Shown here in pieces: positions 32,625-43,883 of a DNA stretch of 64,000 nucleotides. How positions within the stretch are numbered: the first letter of the stretch is position 1; each line of letters starts with the position of its first letter. Both the position numbers and the translations under genes were made by a program. The DNA is from Schistosoma mansoni (taxonomy: Eukaryota; Platyhelminthes; Trematoda; Strigeidida; Schistosomatidae): positions 37,848,210-37,912,209 of the forward strand of contig NC_031495.1 of NCBI RefSeq assembly GCF_000237925.1, given 5' to 3'. The notes under the pieces were generated by a model. That model did no database searches. It saw only the letters and a list, made by a program, of their open reading frames with translations, and was not told where the DNA came from.

Positions 32625-32629
32625 ACAAT

Positions 32630-33515
32630 ACAATCATCAAAAAGTACAAGTAAACAATTGTCTACACAAGATAATCAATATTGGTTGACCGGATACCATC
32701 CGTAACAACCCACTGTGGGAGAGAGCAAACTAGCTTCCAGTTGAAGAGGAAATTAAAAAAAGACGCTGGAAGTGGATATGATATACAATGAAGAAGTCAA
32801 CAAACTGCATCACGAGACAAGCGCTTACTTAGAATCCTGAATCTAAAAGTAAAATAGGAAGAAAATGTAACACATCTGTTATGTCCCGATATGAATAGTG
32901 AATGGTAACTTTGGGATCTATTTATGAACCACTACTATGCATATAATTTTTATCGTGTAATTGTTAAATAACTAAACTATTCATATTCATGTCCTCCTTA
33001 TTATGAGCTTTATTTCGACCCATAGAATATTACTGCACGATTTACCATTCTTGAATTATGCCCTGTCTATTATTTACTATCTCCACTATTCACAGCCACA
33101 TTTGGCTAAATCTCGTACAAATGTAGTTCCCTATTTTATGGTACGATGTGGTCTGTTTGGTTGGTATATAAACTCAGTATGTTTGAGAATAATGATTCAT
33201 ATTGAAGAGGCTGTTATTGATGTTCTGGACTTAACTGGATGGGCTAGGCGGAAAGCAGGACTGATAAGGATTCTAGACTGCTCGCACGGATTTTATGCGT
33301 CATTGGTCCGATCGATAATTCACTGCTCTCTAATTGGCGATCACAAGATATAACAGCATTGCTTTGGGAATTGAGGGCAGACATGAAGAGAATGAATAAG
33401 ACTTGATAACAGCCGGAAAGAATTCCCCAGTACAGAATTGGATGGAGAATGCTGGTGGGTGGCCTACACTCCTCCATAAGGGGTAACAGGAGTAAGTAGT
33501 AAGTAAATAAATAAG
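32630..33515 (+). mobile_element. RTE1 3' end split by an LTR
   Basis: RTE1 C-terminal coding sequence (CAACCCACTGTGGGAGAG and following) runs to about 32876, resumes at 33356 and ends in the family tail GGGGTAACAGGAGTAAGTAG. The intervening 479 bases are an LTR. Frames are broken several times; it resembles the 26205-27340 copy most. Confidence 0.8.
32877..33355 (+). mobile_element. Solo LTR inside RTE1
   Basis: It begins TGTTATGTCCCGATATG and ends GATATAACA, inverted ends of the TG...CA kind, with a TATA-like GGTATATAAACT inside. No internal region is present. The flanking bases ACATC and GCATT are only partly alike, so the target duplication has decayed. Relatives lie at 15430-15866 and 60125-60505. 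Confidence 0.7.
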
Positions 33516-33794
33516 TAAACATTCATTTACTTAATCACTAATTGATCATCTGAAATATTATATATATTCTTTGATTTCTAAGCCTTACAAGTAGTATCAA
33601 CTAACCTCTTAATTCCAAATCCTATTCAAAACTCCTACTGTGAAATTCTTGGTTTGTGACTACACTACTTACTAATAATCAGCATTTATCTGTTTTTCTT
33701 GTACTATATTGGTTAACTTAATTGTTGATAAACTGGATATTCTCTGTTTGGTTAAAACACATTTTGCTTCCACAGACATTTTAAAAAAATTATA

Positions 33795-34325
33795 TATATT
33801 GGTTGTTTAAATCATCCCATTGACGTTTAGGATTGTCATTAATCAGTCTCACATGACATATATACATCCTATACAGATTGCCTCGACATTGACATTAACT
33901 CACAAGCACTATGAGCAGAGTTGGTTGGTGATTAGTAGTCGAATCCATGATGCGTGTTTCATTCTATTTGAGGCTCTTCAGCCAGATGTATCCGATACAT
34001 TGCACAGTTAATGTTCACTCTAATACTCGAATCAAGTAAAGTTCACATCAAACATCATCGCATTATCCACTCAGCTACTGAACTCAGATAAATACTGGGA
34101 AAATTCAAACAAACAATGAATAATGATTAAAATTCACCCTGTTGCATATGCCAGTGGGTATCTGGACTGAGTAGTTAAGTAAATAATGGGATTGAGTTTG
34201 AATTGAACGGTATTGGGTTCTAGTTTTAGAATGAATGTACATTCATCAGGTGAATCTCAAATAGAACGAAATGATGTGTATCCTGAATTGCATTGCTAAC
34301 CACCATCCAACTTTGATTGCAAATT
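33795..34325. mobile_element. Old family A inverted dimer, nearly complete arms
   Basis: A whole minus unit (33795-34087, with B-box and A-box traces) is followed by a whole plus unit (34088-34325). Both ribozymes are heavily mutated. It shows that the inverted layout is old as well as young. Confidence 0.75.
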
Positions 34326-34554
34326 TCTTTTTCTCGCACTTGACTGCTTTATGCTAGACTGCAATTTTGGCTTTAACTAATTATGACTTATTGTGTAACT
34401 ATATATATATTATTTATAGATAGTTATTTCCGTGTAATCTAGATCATCATCTGACTCAGATAACTCTCGGATGCATTATATAAGTGAATTCGATCTTTAA
34501 CCAAATGAATGTAACAATGTCTTTTTGGGTTTGCTATGCGATAAATTATTCATT

Positions 34555-35075
34555 GCCACCAAATGCCCTGGTACGGCCGAGAGTGGGGAGAGTCCGCTCC
34601 CTCTCTCCAAATACTTTCATATGGCCACGTGTAGATAGCTTCTGCCAGGGAATTCCTACTCATTGCCTTCTCGTGGCATCACTGTTCGTTACGAAATCGA
34701 TAGGACGAAAAGCGAATGTCGAGCGCTTTAACCGAGTTGGTAGACCCTCCATGTCCACCTCGGGGAGTTGGAAAACCCTGCTTCCAAACTAATGGTGCAC
34801 ATGGACTCCAGTATCCTTAGGGAACAAATGGTATATGAACCAATCATTGATCACCAGCTATCATGGGACTGCATCTCCTTACGATGTTCCACTGCCTTGT
34901 GGATCAGATCTTTAGGTCAAAGGCTCCGGGTGTGGTCCCCTAAGAAAACCACTTGCTTCGGTTTGGGCACCCGGGCAGTATCACAGTCCTCACACAAATC
35001 AAATGAGATTTGTGTAGCGCATATATATCTGATGTCCCTTTGTACCAATATTTATGTGTTCAAATAAATAAATAA
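34555..35075 (+). mobile_element. Family D retroposon, complete length
   Basis: It runs from the shared 5' boundary (CAAATGCCCTGGTACGGCCG) to CAATATTTATGTGTTCAAAT and a TAAA-rich tail. A frame reading ALVRPRVGRVRSLSPN is open near the 5' end in this and other copies. The A-rich tail and fixed 5' edge suggest a LINE-mobilised retroposon; the parent LINE is not identified. Confidence 0.75.
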
Positions 35076-35439
35076 TTCATTTATATCACCTGGATTTTTA
35101 GTGGATACAGATCAGCTTTTCTTTTCCGAGAACCTTTAATGGTTATTGAAGTTCGTCTGTATAGCAGACTTTTAACGGTATTTAGCTTAATGAATTAAAA
35201 ACGGTAGTTATATATTGCTTCCTTAAGGGATTTAAACATAAATCATTCATTCCTACATTTAACATTGGTTGTCAGGTTATTACTGACTAACTCTGAAAAA
35301 CTGAACTGAATACACTGAACAATCACTTGACAGTTCTTTGAAATATACATCATGTATAATGTTCATTCTTATAATTTAATCTTATAAAGCGAAATCATGA
35401 TTTTATAGTTCACATTACAAAGCGACTCTATTGAGATAA
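35076..35439. other. Spacer, nothing recognised
   Basis: AT-rich. Confidence 0.5.
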
Positions 35440-35700
35440 TTGTTGAAAACTAGGAAGGATTAGAAAACTGTTTCATAATAACGTAAGACTCTTCAGTGGC
35501 AATACGCATCCTATAGACTATTGAGTTGGGATCCAATAGTTTCGGATGTTTAACTTAAATTAGTCCGCAATACTACGTAACTATTATCTAGTGTCATTTG
35601 TGGATAAGTATCTTACATCAGACATGACTGAGCTCTGCTAGTCACGGCTTTTCACTAGAACAATAGGAGTTGGCTCTCTAAACTAGTCACTGATGAAAAT
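35440..35700 (-). mobile_element. Old family B copy
   Basis: The GTTTCATAATAACGTAAGAC ribozyme remnant, GTCCGCAATACTACG and a CACTAGAACAATAGGAG 5' trace are in minus-strand order. It is strongly decayed. Confidence 0.5.
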
Positions 35701-36539
35701 AGAAGGGCTTTCAGCTTATATAGTTTGAAGGGATTGTTAAATTTTGTAGTTTTCACCACGGACAACCATGAAAAACCACGAAGCAGTGGACATTTGGGTA
35801 AGGATATAGTATAGGGATGAGCTTGGAACAACCGTGACGAATTTCCGGCTAGTCATTAACCAATCAGAAAACACATTTTATAAATGGATAGTTTTTAGGA
35901 AAGAAGACAATGATGCTTCGAAAGTAAACAGATTTTATACAACTAATAGATCTATTTGATGTATTTGATAGGTTCATCTACCTGTAAACTGGAAAACAAT
36001 GACAAAAAAACTCGTCTTAGTTTATACAGATTGTCCATATTCTCGAACCCTTGAAATGGTTCAAGCAGATTTTCAAGAGTTCCCGCATCGTTTTTTGTTA
36101 GAATTAGGTATTTACGGTTAGGTTTAAGGGTTGATGGTTAGGGTTTACTTCACAAGCTGGTATCGCGTATAATATAGAGAATGCTTCATAACCATATGGA
36201 TGAACGAATTACATTCAAATATCCAAGAGTTGCTGTCTGATTAGTTTATCCATAAACTATTGTGTCATTAACTTGAGATTTATTTCAGAATAAAATGTTT
36301 AGGGTTAAGATCTGGGGATACTATCTATCCGCCTGTTACATGAAGTCTAAAGTGAGAGAATTAAGCATTTAGTATATTCAATGCCATCGCCTTTACTCTA
36401 TGACGGAAAAGAACAATTCCTCGCTACTGTTTTAAACGTTATAAGTAGTATGCAACGATATTTCTTTTTCTTGTTATATGTGATACTTGAATTACGTACA
36501 AAAGTATAAGTCTCATTGTTGGTTCTTAATTGGCATATC
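35701..36539. other. Spacer with unnamed middle-repeat
   Basis: No gene. The part near 35825-35910 (AACCGTGACGAATTTCCGGC, AACCAATCAGAAAACAC) recurs at about 56868-56935. A block near 36195-36260 resembles 43315-43400 and 48040-48110. These may be decayed promoters or edges of unknown elements. Confidence 0.4.
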
Positions 36540-36645
36540 CTCGTATTATTCTTTTATTAATATGCGTCGGTCCAGGTATGGCAACTTGGACCGATGCATA
36601 TATGTGCCTGGTCCTACGTTGTAGCTGACTGACTGAATATTTGTT
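36540..36645 (+). mobile_element. RTE2 3' tip
   Basis: GCATATATGTGCCTGGTCC and ACGTTGTAGCTGACTGACTG match the last 65 bases of the RTE2 copy at 44787-45295. Confidence 0.7.
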
Positions 36646-37059
36646 TCATCCAGTACCCTATTTCTGTGTGTTATTACATATCCACTACCTCATTACTTGG
36701 AACTCAATAATAATTGACTGACAGTCTCTTCTTTAAAAAAAGAAACGCATAGAATAGCCCACGATATATCTTCCTATAATTGAAACCAAAATATGATAAT
36801 GAGAATGATACTAGTGTTGGTTGTAATTTGATACTCAATACTAATAGTTTTATGGATTTGTTATGAAATTAACACTACATAGAATATGATGTATTGTATG
36901 GCTATTCCAATGAACTGAATATTGACTACGGTCATAATATGGATGTAAACCACTGATTTAGGATTCAACAATGTTACCGTTTAGTATTTAATCAATCCAC
37001 AGTTTAGATGTTAAGCGTTCTCTCGTGTGCAGTGTCGAAATATTGACTAAATCTCGCCT
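36646..37059. other. Spacer, nothing recognised
   Basis: AT-rich. Confidence 0.5.
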
Positions 37060-37150
37060 GGAGCCCTTTTAGTATTACTCCCAGTCTCAAGCCCGGATAA
37101 AGTAGGAGGATTGAGCGACCTACACTCTACTAGGGGTAACAAGTTTAAAT
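37060..37150. mobile_element. RTE1 mini-copy: inverted head plus 3' tip
   Basis: A minus-strand 5' head (CTCAAGCCCGGATAAAGTAGG) is joined to the plus-strand last 45 bases of RTE1 (CTACTAGGGGTAACAAG) and a TAAGTAAG tail. The whole coding region is missing. Confidence 0.65.
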
Positions 37151-37861
37151 AAGTAAGTATATACCGACTACAATCACAATATGGATGTAAAATCAACATT
37201 AAGTACAATTCACACAACCTTATCATGAAGCAGAAGGTATCATCACTACGACCATCACCACCACCACCACCACCACAACAACAAGTCAATCTGAAAATTC
37301 AACATCACAAAAACAAAATATGATTACAAATTTTAATATTTATTCAATAATAATGATAATTAAGTTTCTGATAATTAGTAACAAGAAAAAACAATGTTGA
37401 CAAAGTTCTTTCCATTTCTGGGTATATGTAGTTGTGGGCGTGAGTGTGTGTGCGCGCATGAGTGGGTACGTATGTATGTGTGTGTGTGTGCGCATGTGTA
37501 CAGACGTCCAATTATATATGGCATTCCAAAGTAAGTTACATCAAGTGGAATACAAACTAGACATAACATATGAACTCATTACATAATCACGAAAATTTGG
37601 GTAAAAAAAAGGGGAACGTGAAATCATTCATTTCTGTTTATTAGATTAACCAATACTTCAACTACTAATCAATATGTATAACAAAACTAAAGTTGTAAAA
37701 GGAAAAGAAATAACACTGGACAGAAGAAAAAAAAATAACATCCAAACACGTAGATGAAAATACCTGGCAACGAAAAAAAGAGAAAACATAGAAGAAATGA
37801 GTAAAAAAAAATACACAAAAATCAAATCAAATTTCCGAAAACAAAAAACAATTACTACATA
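37151..37861. other. Spacer with microsatellites
   Basis: No gene. CCA triplets (37252-37280), TG/CG-rich simple repeat (37436-37500) and A-rich sequence (37715-37860). Confidence 0.5.
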
Positions 37862-38366
37862 CATGATTGATATAGTTGATTGACACAAAAAAATATTGAA
37901 TAATTACTTTAATCAGAAGGGGGCTTTGTGGAGATTTCAGTATTTTCATAGTTGAAAGAATGAGTCAGTTGAAGCTAGAACACCCAGGAAAACCTGGAAG
38001 CACTGGACGGCCGTTTCGTCCTATTGTGGGACTCCTCAGTGGCAGTGCGCATCCATAACCTCGCCTCGCGAGATTCGAATCCAGGACCTATCAGTCTCGA
38101 GCCAGAGAACTTAACCTCTAGACTACTGAGCCGACATTAAATGTTGTTAATGTCTAACTTTAACCAATCCACGGAGTTGAGCAACCGTTCACCAATTGTC
38201 TTCAGTGAGTTGATATCTCTACAACAGACTTGGTAGAACTCCACTGGCCACTGCTTCCTACTAGAACTCAATGAATTATCTCTTGAAGTCAGTCACTAGT
38301 GAGCATATGCTCCTTACATGATCGATATAGTTGATTGACACAAAAAATATTTAATAATTACTTTAG
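37862..38366 (-). mobile_element. Full family B SINE flanked by ~50-base direct repeats
   Basis: The SINE occupies about 37914-38312 on the minus strand, from 3' terminus ATCAGAAGGGGGCTTTGTGG to 5' edge. The flanks 37862-37912 and 38315-38366 both contain GATATAGTTGATTGACACAA and AATAATTACTTTA, so the host sequence was duplicated on insertion or afterwards. The ribozyme has a three-base insertion between stem I and CTGAGGA. Confidence 0.85.
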
Positions 38367-38507
38367 TCCTATTCCTAACATAAATTTAATCAACTGTTAC
38401 AATGATGGTAACAATAACGACAGGTGTCTACTTAGACATTTTGACTGGTGATAAAGATTAACATAGTAGTTACAATTCTCTGACCATTGAATATTGACAA
38501 ATATTAG

Positions 38508-38668
38508 GTGCGAGACTGGTAGGTCCTGGGTTCGAATCTCGTGAGGCGAGATCGTGGATGCGCATTGCTGAGGAGCCCCACAATAGGACGAAACGGCCGT
38601 CCAGTGCTTCCAGGTTTTCTATGGTGGTCTAGCTTCAGTCGACTCATGATCTCAACTATATAAAATAT
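38508..38668 (+). mobile_element. Family B 5'-truncated copy
   Basis: From just before the B box (GGTCCTGGGTTCGAATC) to GATCTCAACTATATAAAA. The ribozyme core CTGAGGA and GAAA are intact, but stem II GCCC/GGAC has a mismatch and stem I GCATTG/CAGTGC a wobble. Confidence 0.8.
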
Positions 38669-38674
38669 CATGTT

Positions 38675-39175
38675 TGTCTGGTTCTGCCTAGTGATGATCA
38701 AATTATATCGATGAAGTTTGCAATGTGGTCATTAATTTGGGTGATTTGACATTGCGTGTATAATGTCGAGATATAAGGACAATTTAAAGTAGTGGGTAGG
38801 AGACCCTGTTTCACTTGGGTTAGGGTTAGTTGACTGTAGTCCACAATGTTAAGAGAAGTGATGATTCTTGTGAAACAGGATTGAACCAGAACTAGAGGAT
38901 TTGGCGAACAAGATATTGATCACTAATCAACGATTAATTAGTTGTATATATAGGCCGTGCAGGTGGTCATTAACGGTCGTAAGAACCCAGTAGTAACATT
39001 CCTGACTGTGAAAACAGGATGACGCGGGTTCGGGACTCACACAGCTTCTCAGCACCCTCAAAAATGAGACCACGCCTTCCAGATGTGTGCCAACTTACAT
39101 AAAACTTTGGTGTAGCATAGTTTCATATCAACTACTTTCAACGACCCATCATTTTCACATATATACTGATCCTGC
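38675..39175 (+). mobile_element. Old family C copy, long form
   Basis: The order CTAGTGATGATCAAATTATA, GTAATGTGG-type block, AACCCAGTAGTAACATTCC A-box region, GCGGGTTCGGGAC B box, and a decayed ribozyme near 39095-39130 follows family C. The core is lost. Confidence 0.55.
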
Positions 39176-39369
39176 TAGTCTCAGGTGGAAAGTCGCATGA
39201 ATTTTAAAGCCCCAGTGAATTTTACATAAAATAATTTTGTTTGGTATGATAAAACAAGAATTTCGCTGTTGAATATTATAGATTAGAGAATACCATACCA
39301 CAAACAATTCCTGATTAATATCACTTCCCTATTAATTAGAAGACAGGTCTTAATGTTTTATAAAATACT

Positions 39370-39812
39370 AAATCCTGTTGTTTGGTTCAATCTTCCCATT
39401 GATGTTTTAGGACTGCAACTGGTCAGTCTCTAATTGGCAGATGTGCATACTGAGTGTATTGCCTCGATATAGACTAAATTCACAAGCATGGTAATCAAAG
39501 GTGGATAGTGGCTAGAAGTGAAATCCAGGACGCACGTTTCGTTCTAAAAACATCAATGGGAAGTTTCAAACAAACAATACTAAGTGAATTTAAACTTCAC
39601 CACATTGCACAAGCAAGTGACTATCAGGACTCAGTGGCCGAGTGGATAACGCGATGGCATTTAAAGCGAAAGGTACTGGGTTCGAGTTCCAGAGTGAACA
39701 TCAACTCTGTGATGTGTCAGCTACATCCAGCTGACGAGTCCCAAATAGAACGAAACGCGCATCAAACTGGATTCCACCACTGCTAGCCACTATCCATCTT
39801 TGCTTACCATGC
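39370..39812. mobile_element. Family A inverted dimer, type copy 2
   Basis: Same architecture and same internal junction (TTTCGTTCT/AAAAACATCAATGGGAAG) as 29130-29575, and the two are similar throughout. Plus-half A box TGGCCGAGTGG and B box GGTTCGAGTTCC are identical in both. Confidence 0.85.
39725..39772 (+). ncRNA. Family A hammerhead with AAA insertion, second copy
   Basis: Stem I is perfect, core CTGACGA and GAAA are intact, stem II GTCC/GAAC has one C... A-type mismatch, the cut triplet reads ATC and three A bases precede stem I. Probably inactive. Confidence 0.6.
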
Positions 39813-40544
39813 TTGTAAATTTAAATCATTAAATTGTTATCATTTGATTTACAATTTAGCAAACATTTTATGAATCTAAGATCAAATGCAAAAAATTCTA
39901 TTACTACAATGAACGTTCTCTTTGTACATCACTTACACTCAACTATTTCTCATTATGTGATTTTATCCACTTCAAATGAAATTAAGTATACCATAGAAAA
40001 AGCATTACTTAGAGATAAACACTTATCATTTACTCTAGTACACTTTACCCTCTTTATCGAACTATTTCCATAAGAATTTTACTCAATGGCATACCAAGAA
40101 GAAAACAACCATAACAACAACAACAACAACACTTTCATCTTGTTTTTCATGCTTCTCTTACATCATTAACATAATTTTATTTTCTAATCAGAACTATACT
40201 CCATTCTTGTTGATTGAATAATAAATACACTTAGTGATAACTCTCTTGTTTCTGTTAAACTACCCCCTTACTTGTATAAAGCTTGATACCTCTATACATT
40301 GATTGATCTAACATATATATATGCCTCTTATAGATTACCAGTTATCTTATAAAGACAGAGAGAGGGAGAGAGAGCGGGGAGAAACGACATTAAAAAAAAT
40401 TCCATAGGGAAAATAGTTCGGGGAATCGATAAAATTAGACGAATCCCTCTGGCACACACACACACATGAAAAAACATATACCTATCTACTTTTATATAAA
40501 CAGAACCATTTCTGAAAATAATTTTCATCTATTCACTTGGTATT
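39813..40544. other. AT-rich spacer
   Basis: No gene. AAC triplets near 40112-40130 and GA-rich sequence near 40357-40385. Confidence 0.5.
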
Positions 40545-41100
40545 GCCTATTTGAGTCTTCGCATTGATGTTTAGGACTACAATTGATCAGATTCTTATTG
40601 GCATATGTGCATACATTGTGTATTGCCTCGATATTGTGTTATATCTAGAGCTTTAGATTCTTGCTATGCAGCGTACTACTAGACTACTTGAACGGTAGAA
40701 CGTGCAACGTCGCAAGATAGAAGACAGAAGACTAGTAACTAGGAATGTTATTTCCAACATAGTGTCAAATATAGTACAAAAATCTCATGTATTTATAGTC
40801 TTTTGGCTGAAAGTAAATCATCATTTTGGACAGCCAATAGGCATATAGGGGGTCCTTCTTATTCATCCAATAGGGAAGCTATACGTCGATATTTTATAAC
40901 GTTCCTCTAGCGGTGATTGAATGGAATGTCTTCGGCTCTTTCTGGGCTTCTTGAGGCTTCCTTGAGTTTACCAACGAGCCATCCTTACAATTGCCTTAAT
41001 TCACAAGCATTATAAGCAAAGATAGATAGTGGCCAAATAAGATGAAACGCACGTCCTGGATTTCATTGCTAGCCACTATCCATCTTTGCTTATAATTTTC
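40545..41100. mobile_element. Family A inverted pair split by a solo LTR
   Basis: A minus-strand A 3' part begins at about 40545, is interrupted at 40636, resumes at 40994 with CCTTAATTCACAAGCATTAT, and meets a plus-strand ribozyme half and 3' end at about 41031. The core box is missing at the junction. Confidence 0.8.
40637..40989 (+). mobile_element. Solo LTR with ATTG target duplication
   Basis: It starts TGTTATATC and ends CCTTACA. ATTG occurs on both sides (40633-40636 and 40990-40993), and removing the LTR restores the family A sequence. No internal region is present. The sister at 32340-32624 is on the minus strand. It is a fossil of moderate age, younger than the A copy it split. Confidence 0.8.
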
Positions 41101-41169
41101 ATCTATATTTGATCTAATTTTGAAATAATAATTGTGTGTAGTAATTAGTGCATTCTTAGTGTAATTTTT

Positions 41170-41710
41170 CAGTCAGTCAGTCAGTCAGTCACAACGTAGA
41201 ACTTCGTATGTACGTACATCAGTTCGAGTTGTCATACCACATTAGCACAGAGATGCAGTTGTCGATTCAAATCCCATAGTGGTAGAAGTAGTAAGAGTAT
41301 AAGCAGTATTCGGAAAGATTAGGGTTTGAAGATGTTATTCAAGGAGTATAATCCAATGAAATAAATTTGGAAAGAGAAAAAGATAGAGACATGAAGAATT
41401 CAGAAGACTAGAATTCGGCAGAACACAAAGAGTGTATGCACCTTCGCCATAGCAAACGATTTTCAGCCATATCATTCAAGGTCTCTAACCATCGATTGCT
41501 ATCATCTCGCGAATCCCAACTAGGTAGCCTACACCTACCAACATGGCTCAGTCCAATTTTCAGTGACTTCATGGATTTTTGCCACGTTTTGGTCTGGCCG
41601 CCCCTAGCTTTCTTCCAACCTACTCCTACACCATAAAGCATTGCACGTCGGGGCAGTCGGTGGTTTGGCATACGTAACACGTGTCCCAGCCATCTCAACT
41701 GATGAAGTTT
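41170..41710 (-). mobile_element. RTE2 3' end
   Basis: The minus-strand ORF of about 96 residues reads MRWLGHVLRMPNHRLPRRAM, GWKKARGGQTKTW, LSHVGRCRLPSW and DMAENRLLWRRC. It equals the C-terminal end of the RTE1 product in layout (WxGHxLR start, R-x-x-W end) but is a separate lineage. A 3' UTR of about 230 bases follows, ending in repeated GACT units (41172-41190). 5'-truncated. Confidence 0.8.
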
Positions 41711-41889
41711 TTATTGTATTATGATACTTATTATCTAGACTCCGTCAATTCAATATAGTATTTTTTTTTATTGTCTATTTTGTGAAACATAAATTTTACA
41801 AAAAGAGATGAACAAAACTGAGAAGCTTCAAAAAAGTTATAATTGACATATGATTCCAATTTAAACATTAAAAACACGAAGTTCAGCGA

Positions 41890-42300
41890 ACAGATCTCTT
41901 TTTATCAAATTTATTATCAAGGTATACAATCGTATCTACCAGTTCACCTGCTATTGCGGAACTAGGTTAATAGATCATAGCCAGCTCTCGCTTTCATCTC
42001 GGATGCGAGAACATGTCCCAGTGTGGTTCTACAAGGGTAAGAGAAAGGTAGTCAGAAGTTTCATTCTTGAACATCTAAACGACTCTAATCACTCCACTAA
42101 TTCAGAGGTTGATTTTAAGGTTAAGTATGCAATTAGTACAAATCTACCTAGATTTCTTTGTATCCAACTACTTCAAATAACAGAAGCTCTTACCATCCAT
42201 GAGCTCAAGCTTAGAATTGTGAGTACAAAAGAAGTACGTCCTACCGTTATCGTTACATTGACCTTAATCTATTGTTATTAGTAAGCATTTCGTAATCTCC
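41890..42300 (+). mobile_element. Second Penelope-like lineage, GIY-YIG end
   Basis: The frame reads IYQFTCYCGTRLIDHSQLSL then SRMREHVPVWFYKG, VRSFILEHLNDSNH and LLQITEALTIHELKLRI. It has the layout of a PLE GIY-YIG endonuclease (Y-x-F-x-C-x-C, R-x-x-EH) but differs from the 30885-32330 copy throughout. The YIG equivalent reads LID, so the domain is degenerate. No polymerase is attached. Confidence 0.7.
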
Positions 42301-42600
42301 CTCTCCTTTTACTTATGTCTCATATCCTCATGATTTTATTTATAATTGTTTCTGATATCCCTTTACTTAATTTTGCATCTTTATTACCTTTAATTATTGT
42401 AACAAAGGCATTTTGATTATCTTATCGCATTCATATGATAATTTGTTGTTAACTTATTCATTTCATTGTTATTATTCACACTACATAATCTACTATTATA
42501 ATCTTTCGATTGCATCATGTTTACTAATGAGACTATAATTTCTGGACGACCTTTGGGCGACCCTCAAGTGACCCTGAAAATATCCACTTGCTAACTAGAG
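42301..42600. other. AT-rich spacer
   Basis: Mostly T-rich. The last 70 bases (GGACGACCTTTGGGCGACC) belong to an unnamed repeat also seen at about 47910-47970. Confidence 0.45.
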
Positions 42601-42604
42601 CTAT

Positions 42605-43175
42605 TTTGAATTATTTTTTCTGGTTAACGTTTCTTTAGAGAGTTAGTTTTTCTATGGGATGGGGTCACTAACCCCATGACCAACCCTCCTCCTTTACCTG
42701 GGCTTGGGATCGGCAGTAACTCTAGAAGAGCTACAGGCGGACAGTCCTACTGTAAGGAGCTGAAACGTGAAGAACTACTACATCCATCGTCAAGAAGGTA
42801 CAAGTATTTATAAACAGTTGTCTACGCAAAATATTCAACATTCACTGGCCAGATATTATCAGCAACAGCGTTTTATGAGAGAGGACAAACCAGCTTTCAG
42901 CTGAGGGGGAGATTAGGAAAAGACGTTGGAAGTGGATAGGACATACATTGAGGAAATCACCAAACTGCATCATGAGGCAATCCCTAACTTGGAATGCTGA
43001 AGGGAAGCGGAAAAGAGGAAGGTCAAAGAATACATTACGCCGGGAGATTGAAGGAGATATGAAAAGGATGAATATTAACTGGAAAGGATTGGGTAGGACA
43101 GAGTTGGATGGAGAATGCTGGTGCGCAGCCTATGCTCCTCCACGAGGGGTAACAGGCGTAAGTAAGTAAGTAAGT
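42605..43175 (+). mobile_element. RTE1 chimera with target-site duplication
   Basis: The 5' head to GAGCTACAGGCGGA (about 42740) is fused to CAGTCCTACTGTAAGGAGC, slightly upstream of the fusion point at 30178-30720. The frame then reads [20 protein letters not shown] and [20 protein letters not shown] with few breaks, then NRRK-like codons and a TAAGTAAG tail. AACTAGA occurs before the head and after the tail, a likely target duplication. It looks relatively young. Confidence 0.8.
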
Positions 43176-43797
43176 AACTAGAACCAAATGACGGTAATAA
43201 AGTAGTATGAGGAATTAGAATTACGATTTACGATTGACAGTCAGGGTTAGAAACTAAATTTAAAGTTTTCATCACGAACTGACAACAGCTAAGATGTCAA
43301 GATGCTATTTAACCAAATGGATAAATGAATTTCGTGCCAAAATCCGTGATCTGTTATCTTATATATGATTGGTTCATCTATAAATTATAGCCTGACCACT
43401 TGATAATGAGTTCGTTGAAGAAAATTATAAGTAATGTGAAACAGTTAATTTTTTTTATCTAATAATTACAACTACGTTTATTAACCTTAATCGCTTCAAG
43501 AAGTAATTAAACACACACACACACACAGAACTGAAGTTATGTGACTCGATTTGTGATTGACTTCACTGGAAGAAAACATATTTAATTGCTAATTACTATA
43601 GAATGACCTAGAATTATTTCAATAGAGTTCATATTCATTTATGATTATTGATGAGAGTATAACTAATGAATCATATTGGAGAATAAAGAGACAAATAATT
43701 GGTTCGAGTTCTAATGAGAGCGAGAGTATTTATGGTGTGCTTGATGGATGTTGTCGCAGTGTCGGTATGTTTCTGAGAGTTGTTTATTATTTGGAAA
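43176..43797. other. Spacer with CA microsatellite
   Basis: No gene. (CA)n at 43510-43527. A block near 43315-43400 recurs at about 48030-48110. Confidence 0.5.
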
Positions 43798-43870
43798 GCA
43801 TGTTTCCGCCCAGATTCGAACCGGGGACCTTCTGTTGAATCTGACACATATGTGCTTCGACTTAAGTTGC
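43798..43870 (-). pseudogene. tRNA-Val-like 3' half (SINE head or pseudogene)
   Basis: On the minus strand AGAAGGTCCCCGGTTCGAAT continuing to CTGGGCGGAAACA closely matches the T arm and 3' acceptor of a tRNA-Val. The 5' half does not fold into matching arms, so it is not a working tRNA gene. Confidence 0.45.
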
Positions 43871-43883
43871 CAAGTCATATTAG

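Noticed and set aside
33003-33353. 116-residue ORF
   Set aside because: It lies inside a solo LTR, which is non-coding.
37658-37888. 76-residue hydrophobic minus-strand ORF
   Set aside because: It arises from A-rich low-complexity DNA read as F, L and S; no start context or conserved feature.
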